Positions 29,263 to 39,688 of a DNA stretch of 39,688 bases are shown piece by piece. Location: positions 135,001 through 174,688 of the forward strand of contig DMDA01000092.1 of assembly GCA_003451595.1 (NCBI GenBank). The letters are read 5' to 3'. The notes beneath the pieces are model-generated. The model had not been told where the DNA came from, made no database searches, and worked only from the letters and a program-made list of their open reading frames with translations. How positions within the stretch are numbered: the first letter of the stretch is position 1; each line of letters opens with the position of its first letter. The DNA is from Chloroflexota bacterium. GTDB lineage: Bacteria > Chloroflexota > Anaerolineae > Caldilineales > Caldilineaceae. A program made the position numbers and the translations under genes.

Positions 29263-30081
29263 CTACGCGCCGATGCCTAGGGTCAGCAACAACAGCAGGA
29301 GCACACCCAATGCAATCCGGTATGCGCCGAAGATGGCCAGCGTATGGTTTGCCACGTAGCGGAGCAACCAGGCGATGGCGATCCAGGCAGTGATGGCGGC
29401 GGTGATGGCGCCAACGGCAAGCAACACCCAGTCGTTGCCGGAGATGTGGTCGATGCTCTTGATCAGGTCAAAGGTGGTGGCGATCAGCATGGTGGGGATC
29501 GCCAGGTAGAAGGAGAAGCGTGTGGCGGCGGTGCGGCTGGCGCCTGCAAACATACCGCCAACGATGGTGGCGCCAGAACGTGAAACGCCGGGCGCTAGCG
29601 CCAAAATCTGCGCCAGACCCACCGTCAGCGCCTGTGTGTGTGAAAGCTGCTGAAAGTCTGCCGTCTGTTGGCGCCCGCGTGCAAAGCGTTCGACGCCGAA
29701 CATGACCAATCCACCCAGGATGAGTGTCGTGGGCACTACGTAGGGCGACACAAACAGCACTTCTTTGATCCAGTCATGGATGAAAAAGCCAACCAATCCG
29801 GCAGGGATGAAGGCAATGATGACGTTGAGCCACAGGCGCTGTACAGGCGCGCTATGCAACACGGTGCGCGCCTGCGCGATCAGGTCGCGGGCAAAGTAAA
29901 GCAGCATCGCCAACGTGGCGCCGAGCTGAATGAAAATCTCGAAGGTGCCGCCCATGCTGGCGTGGAAATCCAGGAAACGCCCGGCCACCAACAGATGGCC
30001 TGTCGATGAGATAGGGAGAAATTCGGTGAATCCTTCGATGGCGCCCAGTACGACGGCCTTCCACAACTCTTCCATGTCCAT
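29263..30081 (-). CDS. uppP: Undecaprenyl-diphosphatase (bacitracin-resistance protein)
   Basis: A 272-residue integral membrane phosphatase that recycles undecaprenyl diphosphate to the monophosphate for cell-wall synthesis. The N-terminal re-entrant motif EGFTEFLPISSTGHL (residues about 16-30, catalytic Glu and Ser/His) and the second motif ALAPGVSRSGATIVGG (about 161-176, conserved Arg and Ser) are intact. About eight to ten membrane segments are predicted. Two ATGs, at 30081 and 30075, are possible. The second is better spaced from AGAGGA. Confidence 0.97.
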   Translation of the reverse strand: MDMEELWKAVVLGAIEGFTEFLPISSTGHLLVAGRFLDFHASMGGTFEIFIQLGATLAMLLYFARDLIAQARTVLHSAPVQRLWLNVIIAFIPAGLVGFFIHDWIKEVLFVSPYVVPTTLILGGLVMFGVERFARGRQQTADFQQLSHTQALTVGLAQILALAPGVSRSGATIVGGMFAGASRTAATRFSFYLAIPTMLIATTFDLIKSIDHISGNDWVLLAVGAITAAITAWIAIAWLLRYVANHTLAIFGAYRIALGVLLLLLLTLGIGA

Positions 30082-30182
30082 AATCCTCTTTCGTCAACAA
30101 TTTTGACTTTCATCGTAGTGTACGACGCTGGATTCGTGCAAAGCGCGCTGTGGAAGTGAGGATGTATCTAGGGTTACGCCGA

Positions 30183-30218
30183 GCAGGGACGATGACACTG
30201 ATCTCATCATTGCCCTGC
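30183..30218 (-). terminator. Interrupted hairpin near the end of the secreted-protein gene
   Basis: GCAGGG (30183-30188) plus GATGA (30191-30195) pairs with TCATC (30204-30208) plus CCCTGC (30213-30218), leaving a small internal loop. It lies about 34 bp downstream of the stop of the minus-strand gene that ends at 30252. A second short hairpin, GTGCTC/GAGCAC, is at 30224-30238. No T-run was seen, so this is a weak call. Confidence 0.35.
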
Positions 30219-30251
30219 CCGGCGTGCTCACGGAGCACCTGGCGCATGATT

Positions 30252-31865
30252 TTACGGTGCGACAGGCGCGTCGTAGCCGCGCGTCGCAATCTTTTCCGCG
30301 ATCGTTGCTACGCCATCGCCGTCGCTGTCGATAGCTTCCATCAAGTCAAGTGGATTGACTGCGCCTGGTGTCACGATTAGGTCGTCAGGCGTTTCATCCT
30401 CAACGTCATTCAGGTTGCGATCGTACCAGAAGGCGCCACTGCCGTCGTACTGGCAGGTGTTGGTCGGCGCGTAGCGCAGGTCGCTGCCGCCAACGGGTGT
30501 CTCGAAATGACCGGTTGCGCTGTTGAAGCTGACGAACTGGCGTTGTGCGTAGGGTTGCAAGCTGCCTGACGCGCCCGGCGCCGCCCAGTTGCAATACATA
30601 CCCTGCGCCACGAACACACCATCGGCGTCATCCTGAACACGCGCGCCGTAGCCGAAGTACGCTTCGCCGTCCAGTGGTTCGAAGTTGTTGACGCCCAGGT
30701 TGAGCACGCGCGACGCCCGATCGTGCACCCCAGCCTGCCAGGCGTAGGCATAGTCGCCCGCCATCGTCGTTGGGTTGAAGTTTGCCGTGAAACTGGCGTA
30801 ATTGTCGCCCCAACTCTTGGTGGGGTCAACGATGCCGCCGGTGCGCGCATCGACATTGTGCCCGCAAAAGACGCCTGCTCGCTGCTGGATGTGCAGTTCA
30901 TCGGCGCCAAGCCGGACAAAGGCCAGGGTGCCGTTGTGTGTCACCGGTTTTGTTGCACCACCGCTGCCGCTGCCTGGGCAGTTTCCCCACATCTGGTCGT
31001 CATTGGCGCGATAGTACATGACACCTTGATACGCCGTCGTTGGTGAGGTTGCGTCCGGCGTGTACTCCAGGCTGACAGCCATCGCGTGGCTGGAGCCATC
31101 GGCCGGATCGAAGTGCGTGAACTCGGCGGAATATGTCCACGTTCCCGTGGCGGCGTCGTAGCTGATGGTCGCCGATGTGAAGGTGACATGAGGAATGCCG
31201 ACGGCGCTGATCGCAGCCGTGACATCCAACGCGCCGCCAGTGGTTGGCAAGGGCAATCCTGCATCTGCAGCGGCCTGGATCAACGCGGCCATCAGCAGCA
31301 GTGACGCTTGAGATTGCTGTTCGGCGCCGTTGAGGCGCGCATTGATCTGTGCTGCGGCGCAGGCGTCGCCCGTGCTGTCCACTTCCTGCCAGATGCCGAG
31401 GTCGCCGCGCGGCAGTTCACCGGCGCCACTGCCGCCCCCATCAGGATGGTTGCGGTATCGTAACGTAGGCCCATAGCAGGCGGCGTCGGCGCCAGTTATC
31501 AACAGCGCAGCCGGGTCGAAGAGGTCGGTGATCGTTGTCGCGCCGCTCAAAACGCTGTAAATCTCTGCTGTCGCCACGGCGTAGCCGGTCGTCCAACTTC
31601 CATCAGTTGCGGCGGCGCTGACCACAGTTTCCATGTGTAGCGGTGAGGCCACCGCCAGATCGACAGGGAAAAGGCGCGCCCAGCTCGCGTCCGTCGATTC
31701 GCCCTCGCTACGCACCACGGGAAGATAGAGCGTATGTCCCGGCGCAGCAGGGCTGGGCGTGGAGTCGCCTGCCAGCACCGAGGCCGGTGTCGCCAAAACC
31801 ATCACGAGAATCATGAACAACCCCAACCATGCAGAACAGGTGTTTCTTTGCAGTTGCGTGCACAT
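30252..31865 (-). CDS. Secreted protein of unknown function with a calcium-loop C-terminus
   Basis: A 537-residue exported protein. ATG 31865 is chosen because TGAGGAGG lies just upstream (31873-31880); the longer frame adds 12 residues. The signal peptide covers about residues 1-32 (WLGLFMILVMVLATPASVLA). LYLPVVRS follows about 12 residues later (31705-31740), the same motif as in the cohesin proteins. The mature part is rich in Gly, Asn and aromatic residues, with paired cysteines and patterns such as FVSFNSATGHFETPVGGSDL. The end, DSDGDGVATIAEKI, is an EF-hand/dockerin-like calcium loop. No enzyme family was recognised. A structural or binding surface protein is possible. Confidence 0.85.
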   Translation of the reverse strand: MCTQLQRNTCSAWLGLFMILVMVLATPASVLAGDSTPSPAAPGHTLYLPVVRSEGESTDASWARLFPVDLAVASPLHMETVVSAAATDGSWTTGYAVATAEIYSVLSGATTITDLFDPAALLITGADAACYGPTLRYRNHPDGGGSGAGELPRGDLGIWQEVDSTGDACAAAQINARLNGAEQQSQASLLLMAALIQAAADAGLPLPTTGGALDVTAAISAVGIPHVTFTSATISYDAATGTWTYSAEFTHFDPADGSSHAMAVSLEYTPDATSPTTAYQGVMYYRANDDQMWGNCPGSGSGGATKPVTHNGTLAFVRLGADELHIQQRAGVFCGHNVDARTGGIVDPTKSWGDNYASFTANFNPTTMAGDYAYAWQAGVHDRASRVLNLGVNNFEPLDGEAYFGYGARVQDDADGVFVAQGMYCNWAAPGASGSLQPYAQRQFVSFNSATGHFETPVGGSDLRYAPTNTCQYDGSGAFWYDRNLNDVEDETPDDLIVTPGAVNPLDLMEAIDSDGDGVATIAEKIATRGYDAPVAP

Positions 31866-32056
31866 GCGTGGCCTCCTCAAAATAATCGCAGTAGATGTCA
31901 TTCATTACGATATATTCATCTATAGGATGCCATACTTCACATTTAATTCATGGTTTTGCTGGTCAAGAAATGGCTCGAATCGGCTCAGTGTGATGATATT
32001 TGTCGTGAGAGACGAGAAAGCCGGGTGCTCAAGCAAGTGTGGCAAGTGCAAATAAA
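31866..32056. other. AT-rich leader and spacer upstream of the secreted-protein gene
   Basis: The 190 bp between this start and the korB terminator include an AT-rich block. On the minus strand it reads CCTATAGATGAATATATCG (31904-31922), a plausible -10 region about 45 bp before the start. No matching -35 box is convincing. Nothing else was recognised. Confidence 0.35.
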
Positions 32057-32088
32057 ACATCCAGGCGACGCACACGTCGCCTGGATGT
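32057..32088 (-). terminator. Intrinsic terminator of the korAB operon
   Basis: Perfect 14-bp arms ACATCCAGGCGACG (32057-32070) and CGTCGCCTGGATGT (32075-32088) enclose the loop CACA. On the minus strand the stem is followed by TTTTATTTGC, a proper T-rich tail. It lies 34 bp after the korB stop codon. The stem sequence ATCCAGGCG recurs in the hairpin at 38508. Confidence 0.88.
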
Positions 32089-32121
32089 CAACAGCGAGGG
32101 AAACGGGCTACAGACGCCAGT

Positions 32122-33171
<1,050 letters not shown>

Positions 33172-33186
33172 ATCAGAATCCCCCGT

Positions 33187-35022
<1,836 letters not shown>

Positions 35023-35120
35023 GCTGTTTTCCTCCCAGATGCGGCGACTCTGCCACGATCCTCTGAAAATTTGGATACTCTATTGAGAAAACGACGCCAG
35101 CTGTGCTGACGTTGCTTGAC

Positions 35121-35843
35121 TCACGTACGTGCTGTTGCCATTATGGCCGGCCCATTGGTGGGCGCCGGGGTCTCAATGGCGACGCCGCGCGCATTCAACA
35201 ACTGCATGTGCTCGATCAGCAGTCGTTTGCCTTCGATGCTGTCGCCGCGACAGATCGCTTCCACGATCTGTTCGTGGTAGCGCCATACTTCCTGCAGGTA
35301 GGCGTAGTCGGCATAGGTGTTCAGTTCGACCGCCTCGTACGCGTCCCAATATGCCTCCAGCAGCCCGACCACAAAGGGATTGTCAAGCCGGCGATAGATC
35401 GTCAGGTGCAGCTCGCGGTGCTCCTGATAGGGTATCTGGATGCGCGGCTCGCTGAGCTTCTGCCAGGCTGTCGCCACGAGCGCACGCAGCGCTGCCAGGT
35501 CTTCCCCGGTGAGTAGGGCCACCGCTTCGTCCCAGTAAGCTGTTTCCAGATGCGCCCGCAGCCCGCTGAACGCGTCGAAGTGCGCCGGGTTGATCGCCAG
35601 CGCCGTCAGCAGGCTCAGGCGCACTGCCGGCAGAAAGCTGTACCCGGTGCGCACAATGCCGCGCCGAGGGCTGGCTTCCACCAGACCCAACATGCGCGCC
35701 ACCTCGAATTGCTCGCGCAGCTTACCCATACTCATGCCGGTCTCCGTGCTCAGCTCAGCCAATGACGGCAGCCGTTCACCCACCGGGTGGCCGTTTGCTA
35801 GGAGATAGCACAGGAATTCGGAGTCGATCTTAGGCAGTATCAT
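35121..35843 (-). CDS. FadR-type GntR-family transcriptional regulator
   Basis: A 240-residue regulator. The winged helix covers about residues 3-66 (GERLPSLAELSTETGMSMGK, then REQFEVARMLGLVEASPRRG). The C-terminal FCD-like helical domain spans about 85-215. It carries possible metal/ligand residues in EHRELHLTIYRRLDNPFVVG and WRYHEQIVEAICRGDSIEGK. It lies directly upstream of korA on the same strand with a 98-bp gap, so it probably controls the oxidoreductase in response to a small acid; this is inferred from context. Its start region is peculiar: the start codon lies in the last of three tandem 16-bp units. Confidence 0.88.
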   Translation of the reverse strand: MILPKIDSEFLCYLLANGHPVGERLPSLAELSTETGMSMGKLREQFEVARMLGLVEASPRRGIVRTGYSFLPAVRLSLLTALAINPAHFDAFSGLRAHLETAYWDEAVALLTGEDLAALRALVATAWQKLSEPRIQIPYQEHRELHLTIYRRLDNPFVVGLLEAYWDAYEAVELNTYADYAYLQEVWRYHEQIVEAICRGDSIEGKRLLIEHMQLLNARGVAIETPAPTNGPAIMATART

Positions 35844-35880
35844 GCTTAGACAGTATCATGCTTAGACAGTATCATAGAAT
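35835..35880 (-). repeat. 16-bp tandem repeat triplicating the GntR start region
   Basis: On the minus strand ATGATACTG(T/C)CTAAG occurs three times with a 16-bp period, with ATGs at 35875, 35859 and 35843. The last is the regulator start. Because the period is not a multiple of three, each upstream ATG opens a 9-codon frame (MILSKHDTV and MILSKHDTA, each followed by TAA) that ends inside the next unit. No clear Shine-Dalgarno was seen. These could act as decoy starts or small upstream ORFs. Confidence 0.8.
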
Positions 35881-35915
35881 CATATGATTATTATGATTAT
35901 TCTAATTGATAGAAT
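35878..35915. promoter_or_regulatory. AT-rich palindromes upstream of the GntR gene
   Basis: AATCATATGATT (35878-35889) is a perfect 12-bp palindrome. ATTCTA/TAGAAT (35899-35904, 35910-35915) is a second dyad with a 5-bp centre, and two TGATTAT direct repeats lie between. The block is 35-72 bp before the regulator start, a natural promoter/operator position. A FadR-like TGGT(N)ACCA site was not found. Confidence 0.45.
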
Positions 35916-35963
35916 GATTGTAGCACGAGTCGGTGGATTTGCCAAAATGGGTGAGGGAGAAAA

Positions 35964-35979
35964 TGCAGAAATTTCTGCA
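35964..35979. terminator. Perfect 16-bp palindrome after the ABC-2 permease gene
   Basis: TGCAGAAATTTCTGCA (35964-35979) is perfectly self-complementary. It lies about 50 bp downstream of the permease stop (minus strand) and roughly 120 bp upstream of the GntR start. It could be a hairpin end or a protein-binding site. The adjoining + strand is G-rich (GTGGGGTGAGAGTGTGTGGG). Confidence 0.35.
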
Positions 35980-36029
35980 CGGTGCGCCGGTGGGGTGAGA
36001 GTGTGTGGGGTGAGTCGGGGAGTGAGTGC

Positions 36030-37712
36030 TCATTGCGTCAGGCTTGCGGCTGCCAGCGTCTCGGCCTCGCGCGTGGTCAGCACCTTGCCCGCGTAATGAG
36101 TCGTCCAGCCAAACAGGAAGGTGGCATAGGCCAGCCCCGCCAGTGTGCCGATAACGGTTAACGCCAGCGGCAGCCCCCACCACACGCCGATTAGCATGGG
36201 CAGTGTTGCGGGCGCCGCGACCACCGCCATCGCCAGCGGTGCGACGACGATCTGTACGAAGCCAGTCTGCCAGCCACCGCCGGAACGTTGCCGCACTGTG
36301 CTGTTCTCGTCGAAGGGATAGCTGTAGTAGACTGCCGCCACCATGTTGACGGCGACGACGATCAGGGCGACGCCGACGCCAGCCAGCAGCCCAACGACGA
36401 TGAGGGGGCTGCGCACCACGCTGGTCAGCACCGCTGCATAAAGCGTCGTTGGCGCCAGCGCCATCAAAGTGTAAGCCAGACCCTTGCCGAGGAGCAGTTG
36501 CTGGCGCGGGGCGGGCGTTAGCAGCAACGTCGCCAGTCCGCGGCTCTCCATGCCTAGCATGTTGGTGCTCAGTCCCCAGGCGGCAAAGAGCATGATCGCG
36601 GGCAGACCGGCGGCTGTCCACTCTGGCAGGCGGCGTAACGCCTCCATCTCACCAAAGAAGATGGCGACGATCAGGGCAAAGGGCGCCAGTACGCTTTGCA
36701 TCAGTCCAATGCGCCGTTGCGGCACGCGCCAGGTCAGTTTGAACTCCTTGATGAGCATTGCCTGCGCTGGCGCGGGCAGCCAGGCGAACCCAATGGCGCC
36801 GATGGCGTCACTAGTGTGGCGCTGGCGGCGTGCTGGCGCTGCAGACGCAGGCATGCTCCAGGTTGCGACGCCGGTTGTCATGCGTAGCAGCAACTTCCAC
36901 CAGGCCCAGATCAGCACGGTCAGCCAGGCGACGGCGTAGCCCAGCCACAGCCCGGCGCCTGCCCAGTCGCCATTTTCGGCGACTGCCAGCGCCTGTGCAC
37001 ACGCGCCCGGCGGCAGCCAGCGCAGCGCCAGCAGCGGCTCTAGCGTGCGCAGGGTGGCGGCGTCAGTCGCCCGCGCCAAGCTTTCGAGGAGGCGGTTGAT
37101 CAGATAACAGGATGAACCGAGCAGCGAAAAGATCACGATGGAAAGGTCGCGGAAACGGCGGCTACGCAGCAACCCCATGCTGGCAGTGAGCACCAGCTGC
37201 CCTGTCACCATCATCAGCGCGTAGGCGAGCAGAATGGCGATCAGTGTGATCGGCCACAACCACGGCTGGTCGAACCAGCCGATCAAGATCGCCAGAAAAA
37301 AAGGCAGCGTCACATAGCTGGGGCCATCGAATAGCGTGCCCAATAGCGCGCTGGCAATCAGGTCGCGCGTGCTGAGCGGGTAGACAAGCAGGCGAGAAAG
37401 GTCGAGTCCTTCGTTCGTGCGAAATGCAAAGAGCGGCAGCGCTACCCACGCCAGCCAAAGTCCGGTCAGCACGATTCCCAGCGCCTGTACGGGCCAGGGG
37501 TCTGGCGCAGCCAGATAGATGAACGCCGAAAACGCCGCCAGGAGCAAGACCAGCGGGCCAAAGATGACCAGAAAGACGATGAAGCCCACCATCCGACCCG
37601 GTTCGCGCTCGAACTGACGCCGGAGCAAGCGCAGCCGCAGCCCGATCAGGGCGCGCTGGCGCGCTGCGTCCAGCCCCAGCCATGTCAGAGGGCGGTCGAC
37701 TATGCCAGCCAT
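36030..37712 (-). CDS. ABC-2 type transporter permease
   Basis: A 560-residue integral membrane protein with about twelve hydrophobic segments and two halves of similar design. An early basic helix, LRLRLLRRQFEREPGRM, leads into LVFLVIFGPLVLLL-type helices. The C-terminal half contains GMESRGLATLLLTPAPRQQLLLGK, a cytoplasmic gate-like loop seen in ABC-2 permeases of bacterial exporters. It overlaps the ATPase gene by 13 bp, so the two are translationally coupled. The substrate is unknown: export of lipid, polysaccharide or drug are all possible. Confidence 0.85.
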   Translation of the reverse strand: MAGIVDRPLTWLGLDAARQRALIGLRLRLLRRQFEREPGRMVGFIVFLVIFGPLVLLLAAFSAFIYLAAPDPWPVQALGIVLTGLWLAWVALPLFAFRTNEGLDLSRLLVYPLSTRDLIASALLGTLFDGPSYVTLPFFLAILIGWFDQPWLWPITLIAILLAYALMMVTGQLVLTASMGLLRSRRFRDLSIVIFSLLGSSCYLINRLLESLARATDAATLRTLEPLLALRWLPPGACAQALAVAENGDWAGAGLWLGYAVAWLTVLIWAWWKLLLRMTTGVATWSMPASAAPARRQRHTSDAIGAIGFAWLPAPAQAMLIKEFKLTWRVPQRRIGLMQSVLAPFALIVAIFFGEMEALRRLPEWTAAGLPAIMLFAAWGLSTNMLGMESRGLATLLLTPAPRQQLLLGKGLAYTLMALAPTTLYAAVLTSVVRSPLIVVGLLAGVGVALIVVAVNMVAAVYYSYPFDENSTVRQRSGGGWQTGFVQIVVAPLAMAVVAAPATLPMLIGVWWGLPLALTVIGTLAGLAYATFLFGWTTHYAGKVLTTREAETLAAASLTQ

Positions 37713-38482
37713 GACAGGCTCCGTTCGCCGCCTTCCCGCAGTTGTTCGTTGTCGGCGCCCACCGTGCGTAGAAAGATATCTTCCAGGGTGCTATGTTCGC
37801 CGGTCTGCGCCAGCGTGCGCAATTCCGCCATCGTGCCTTGCGCCACCAGACGCCCCTGGGCAATGACGCCGATGCGTGTACAGAGCCGTTCAACCACTTC
37901 GAGGATATGGGAGGAGAAGAAGATGGTGGCGCCGCGCGCTCGCAGTTGTTGCAACACATTGCGGATGGCGCGCCCAGAGATGGCGTCGACGCCCTCGAAG
38001 GGTTCGTCGAGAAAGATGACGCGCGGGGTGTGGATGATGGCTGCCGCCAGCGCGGTCTTCTTGCGCATCCCCTGCGAGTAGTCGACGATCAGTTTGTCGG
38101 CGTCGGCGTCGAGGTCCATGAGGGTGAGGAGTTCGTCGGTGCGTTGGGCCGCGTCGCGCGTGGACAGACCGTACATGGCGCCCACGAAACGCACGAATTC
38201 GCGCGCGGTCAGGCGTTCATAGAGCGCCAATCCTTCCGGCAGGACGCCGAGCAACTGCTTGGCGCGCAGCGGCTCCTGCCAGATATCGATGCCCGCAATG
38301 CGCGCCTGGCCGGCGGTGGGACGCAACAGACCGACCAGCATCTTGATGGTTGTAGATTTGCCGGCGCCATTGGGACCGAGAAAACCGTAAAACTCGCCTT
38401 CCTCCACCGCCAGATCGAGGTGATCGACGGCCACTTTGGCGCCAAATGTGCGGGTGAGCTGAATCGCTTCGACGGCCGGCAT
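37700..38482 (-). CDS. ABC transporter ATP-binding protein (export type)
   Basis: A 260-residue single-domain ATPase of the ABC-2 exporter group. Walker A is GPNGAGKST at residues 36-44. The Q-loop region is around LGVLPEGLALYERLT, the signature is YSQGMRKK, and Walker B is VIFLDEPFEGVDAISG. The family-typical C-terminal extension (GTMAELRTLAQTGEHSTLED) is present. The YSQGM signature in place of LSGGQ is normal for this group. Encoded first, with the permease following by overlap; together they form one export system. Confidence 0.93.
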   Translation of the reverse strand: MPAVEAIQLTRTFGAKVAVDHLDLAVEEGEFYGFLGPNGAGKSTTIKMLVGLLRPTAGQARIAGIDIWQEPLRAKQLLGVLPEGLALYERLTAREFVRFVGAMYGLSTRDAAQRTDELLTLMDLDADADKLIVDYSQGMRKKTALAAAIIHTPRVIFLDEPFEGVDAISGRAIRNVLQQLRARGATIFFSSHILEVVERLCTRIGVIAQGRLVAQGTMAELRTLAQTGEHSTLEDIFLRTVGADNEQLREGGERSLSWLA

Positions 38483-38507
38483 AGCGGCAATCCTGCTACA
38501 ACGAAGT

Positions 38508-38536
38508 TATCCAGGCGACCACCAGCCGCCTGGATA
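38508..38536 (-). terminator. Hairpin after the desaturase gene, shared stem with korB terminator
   Basis: Arms TATCCAGGCG (38508-38517) and CGCCTGGATA (38527-38536) pair perfectly around a 9-nt loop. On the minus strand it lies 16 bp past the desaturase stop and 26 bp before the ABC ATPase start. No T-run follows. The stem core ATCCAGGCG is identical to that in the terminator at 32057-32088. Confidence 0.55.
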
Positions 38537-38551
38537 CAAGCGTAACTGGCG

Positions 38552-39622
38552 TCAGCCAGCGTTTGAGGTGGTCAGTGATGTGTGTCTCCGCAGCGCCTGT
38601 CCCTGCAGCGCCTCGCGGAAGCTGACCAGGGTGCGCTTCTCTTCGTCCCATAACGCCAGCGACGTGGTCTTGAAACTGCTCCAGAGCGTCAACTGCACGA
38701 CGCGTTGCATGAGCGGATTCTCCGTGTGGCAGCGTTCCAGGTTGTAATTGGGGATGCGCGGGCTGAGATGGTGAATATGGTGAAAACCGATGTTGCCGGT
38801 GAACCATTGCAGCACTTTGGGCAGTTTGTAATAAGAGCTGCCGTGCATCGCCGCCAGCGTAAAATCCCATTCTGGCGTGTGCTCCCAATAGGTGCGTTCG
38901 TATTGATGTTGCACATAGAAGAGCCAGGTGCCGGTCGCCGCCGCGATGATAAGGGTGGGCAGGAAAATGGCCAGCACCGCTCCCAGCCCGACCAGGGCGA
39001 TGAAGAACGCAAACATGCCTGCCAGCGCCAGGTTGGTATACATCACCGACTCGCGTTCGCCGTTGCGCCATTCGCGTTCACCGCCTACTGGGAAGCGCGT
39101 CAGGATCAAGAAGTTGACGGCCGGTGCAATACCAAAGAGGAAGAACGGGTTGCGAAAGATGCGATAGGCGGTGCGTTTCCACCACGGCGATGCCAGATAT
39201 TCGTCGACAGTCAGCGTCCACACGTCGCCGACGCCGCGTTCCTCTAACTCGGCGTGATGAGCGTGATGGATGGCATGCGACTTGCGCCAGAATTTGTAGG
39301 GCGTAAGCGTGAAGAGACTGCAGACGATGCCTACCGAATCGTTGGCTTTTCGCGATTTGAAGAACGAGCCGTGGCCGCAGTCGTGTTGGATGATAAAGAT
39401 GCGCACAGCAAAGCCCGCCGCCGGGATCGACAGCAGCAGCGTCAGCCAGTAGCCGACGTTCAGGCTAAAATACATGAGCACCCACATCAAAAATAAACCA
39501 CCAAACGAGTTGATGATCTGCCAGATGCTCCTGCGCGCGTCTGGTTGCTGATACCTGGCAACGATGGCGCGCCATCCTGCATAGGCGTCTGGTGTGGCAG
39601 CGGGTGCGTTGGTTTCACTCAT
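38552..39622 (-). CDS. Membrane fatty-acid desaturase (delta-12-like)
   Basis: A 356-residue di-iron desaturase of the membrane type that introduces a double bond into lipid-bound acyl chains. The three His boxes are complete: HDCGH at residues 80-84, HAIHHAHH at 116-123 and HHIHH at 281-285. About four to six membrane segments surround them (for example FLMWVLMYFSLNVGYWLTLL). The pattern HDCGHGSF...HAIHHAHH resembles DesA/FAD2-type enzymes, but regioselectivity is not certain. The Shine-Dalgarno AAAGGA is somewhat far from ATG 39622. Its promoter lies near or beyond the right edge of the window. Confidence 0.93.
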   Translation of the reverse strand: MSETNAPAATPDAYAGWRAIVARYQQPDARRSIWQIINSFGGLFLMWVLMYFSLNVGYWLTLLLSIPAAGFAVRIFIIQHDCGHGSFFKSRKANDSVGIVCSLFTLTPYKFWRKSHAIHHAHHAELEERGVGDVWTLTVDEYLASPWWKRTAYRIFRNPFFLFGIAPAVNFLILTRFPVGGEREWRNGERESVMYTNLALAGMFAFFIALVGLGAVLAIFLPTLIIAAATGTWLFYVQHQYERTYWEHTPEWDFTLAAMHGSSYYKLPKVLQWFTGNIGFHHIHHLSPRIPNYNLERCHTENPLMQRVVQLTLWSSFKTTSLALWDEEKRTLVSFREALQGQALRRHTSLTTSNAG

Positions 39623-39688
39623 TGATCAATCTGTCCTTTCAACTGGTCAAACATCAGTAACTCCTGGATTGGTGCGCTTCACTTTCCG
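39623..39688. other. Leader upstream of the desaturase gene
   Basis: Only 66 bp remain before the window edge. They contain TCCTTT (39636-39641), which is AAAGGA on the minus strand and the likely ribosome-binding site, about 12 bp before the start. No promoter was identified. Confidence 0.4.

Overview
The window looks like a chromosomal segment of a GC-rich, non-spore-forming bacterium, most likely a member of the Chloroflexota (Caldilinea/Anaerolineae-like). This is inferred from the gene mix, not from any rRNA: a two-gene KorAB-type 2-oxoacid:ferredoxin oxidoreductase, a 1021-residue HTH-STAND-TPR regulator, secreted cohesin/dockerin/PKD proteins with Pro/Thr-rich linkers and a recurring 'YLP(L/M/V)(V/I)' segment, and intergenic AGATTGG-type minisatellites. 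No tRNA, rRNA or CRISPR array was seen.

Layout. 1-2015: a short tandem repeat, then a compact operon of an alpha/beta hydrolase, its probable TetR-family repressor and a YrdB-like membrane protein, driven by a promoter that carries two palindromic operators. 2193-4673: glycogen phosphorylase, closed by a perfect hairpin. 4788-7853 (-): a large STAND-type transcription regulator, divergent from a 926-residue secreted beta-rich protein (8188-10968). 11366-17227: a damaged cluster of secreted cohesin, dockerin, PKD, TSP3 and CARDB proteins with at least two frameshifts and one truncated module, ending in a small anchored Pro/Thr-rich protein. 17431-18949: an AraC regulator divergent from a DUF1772-type membrane protein. 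19025-19197: a decayed ribbon-helix-helix antitoxin-like gene.

25129-19265 (-): a sugar ABC import system in the order ATPase, permease, substrate-binding lipoprotein, FGGY kinase. Two of its intergenic gaps are filled by tandem repeats: a 52-bp array and an AGATTGG inverted minisatellite. 25265-27195: a P-loop kinase, a DUF1028 protein and an SMR-type transporter. 27313-30081 (-): FtsH and UppP, housekeeping membrane-quality and cell-wall lipid-carrier genes. 30252-31865 (-): another secreted protein of unknown function.

35843-32122 (-): a FadR-type GntR regulator followed by korA (gamma-alpha fusion) and korB, ended by a textbook terminator. 38482-36030 (-): an ABC-2 type ATPase and permease. 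39622-38552 (-): a membrane fatty-acid desaturase.

The most unusual content is non-coding or architectural. A hairpin-forming 24-bp core is shared by three distant repeat loci. The 52-bp array has an alternating two-unit pattern. A tandem duplication triplicates the start-codon region of the GntR gene. A common hydrophobic motif is embedded in otherwise unrelated secreted proteins. Cohesin modules appear to have been recombined with each other.
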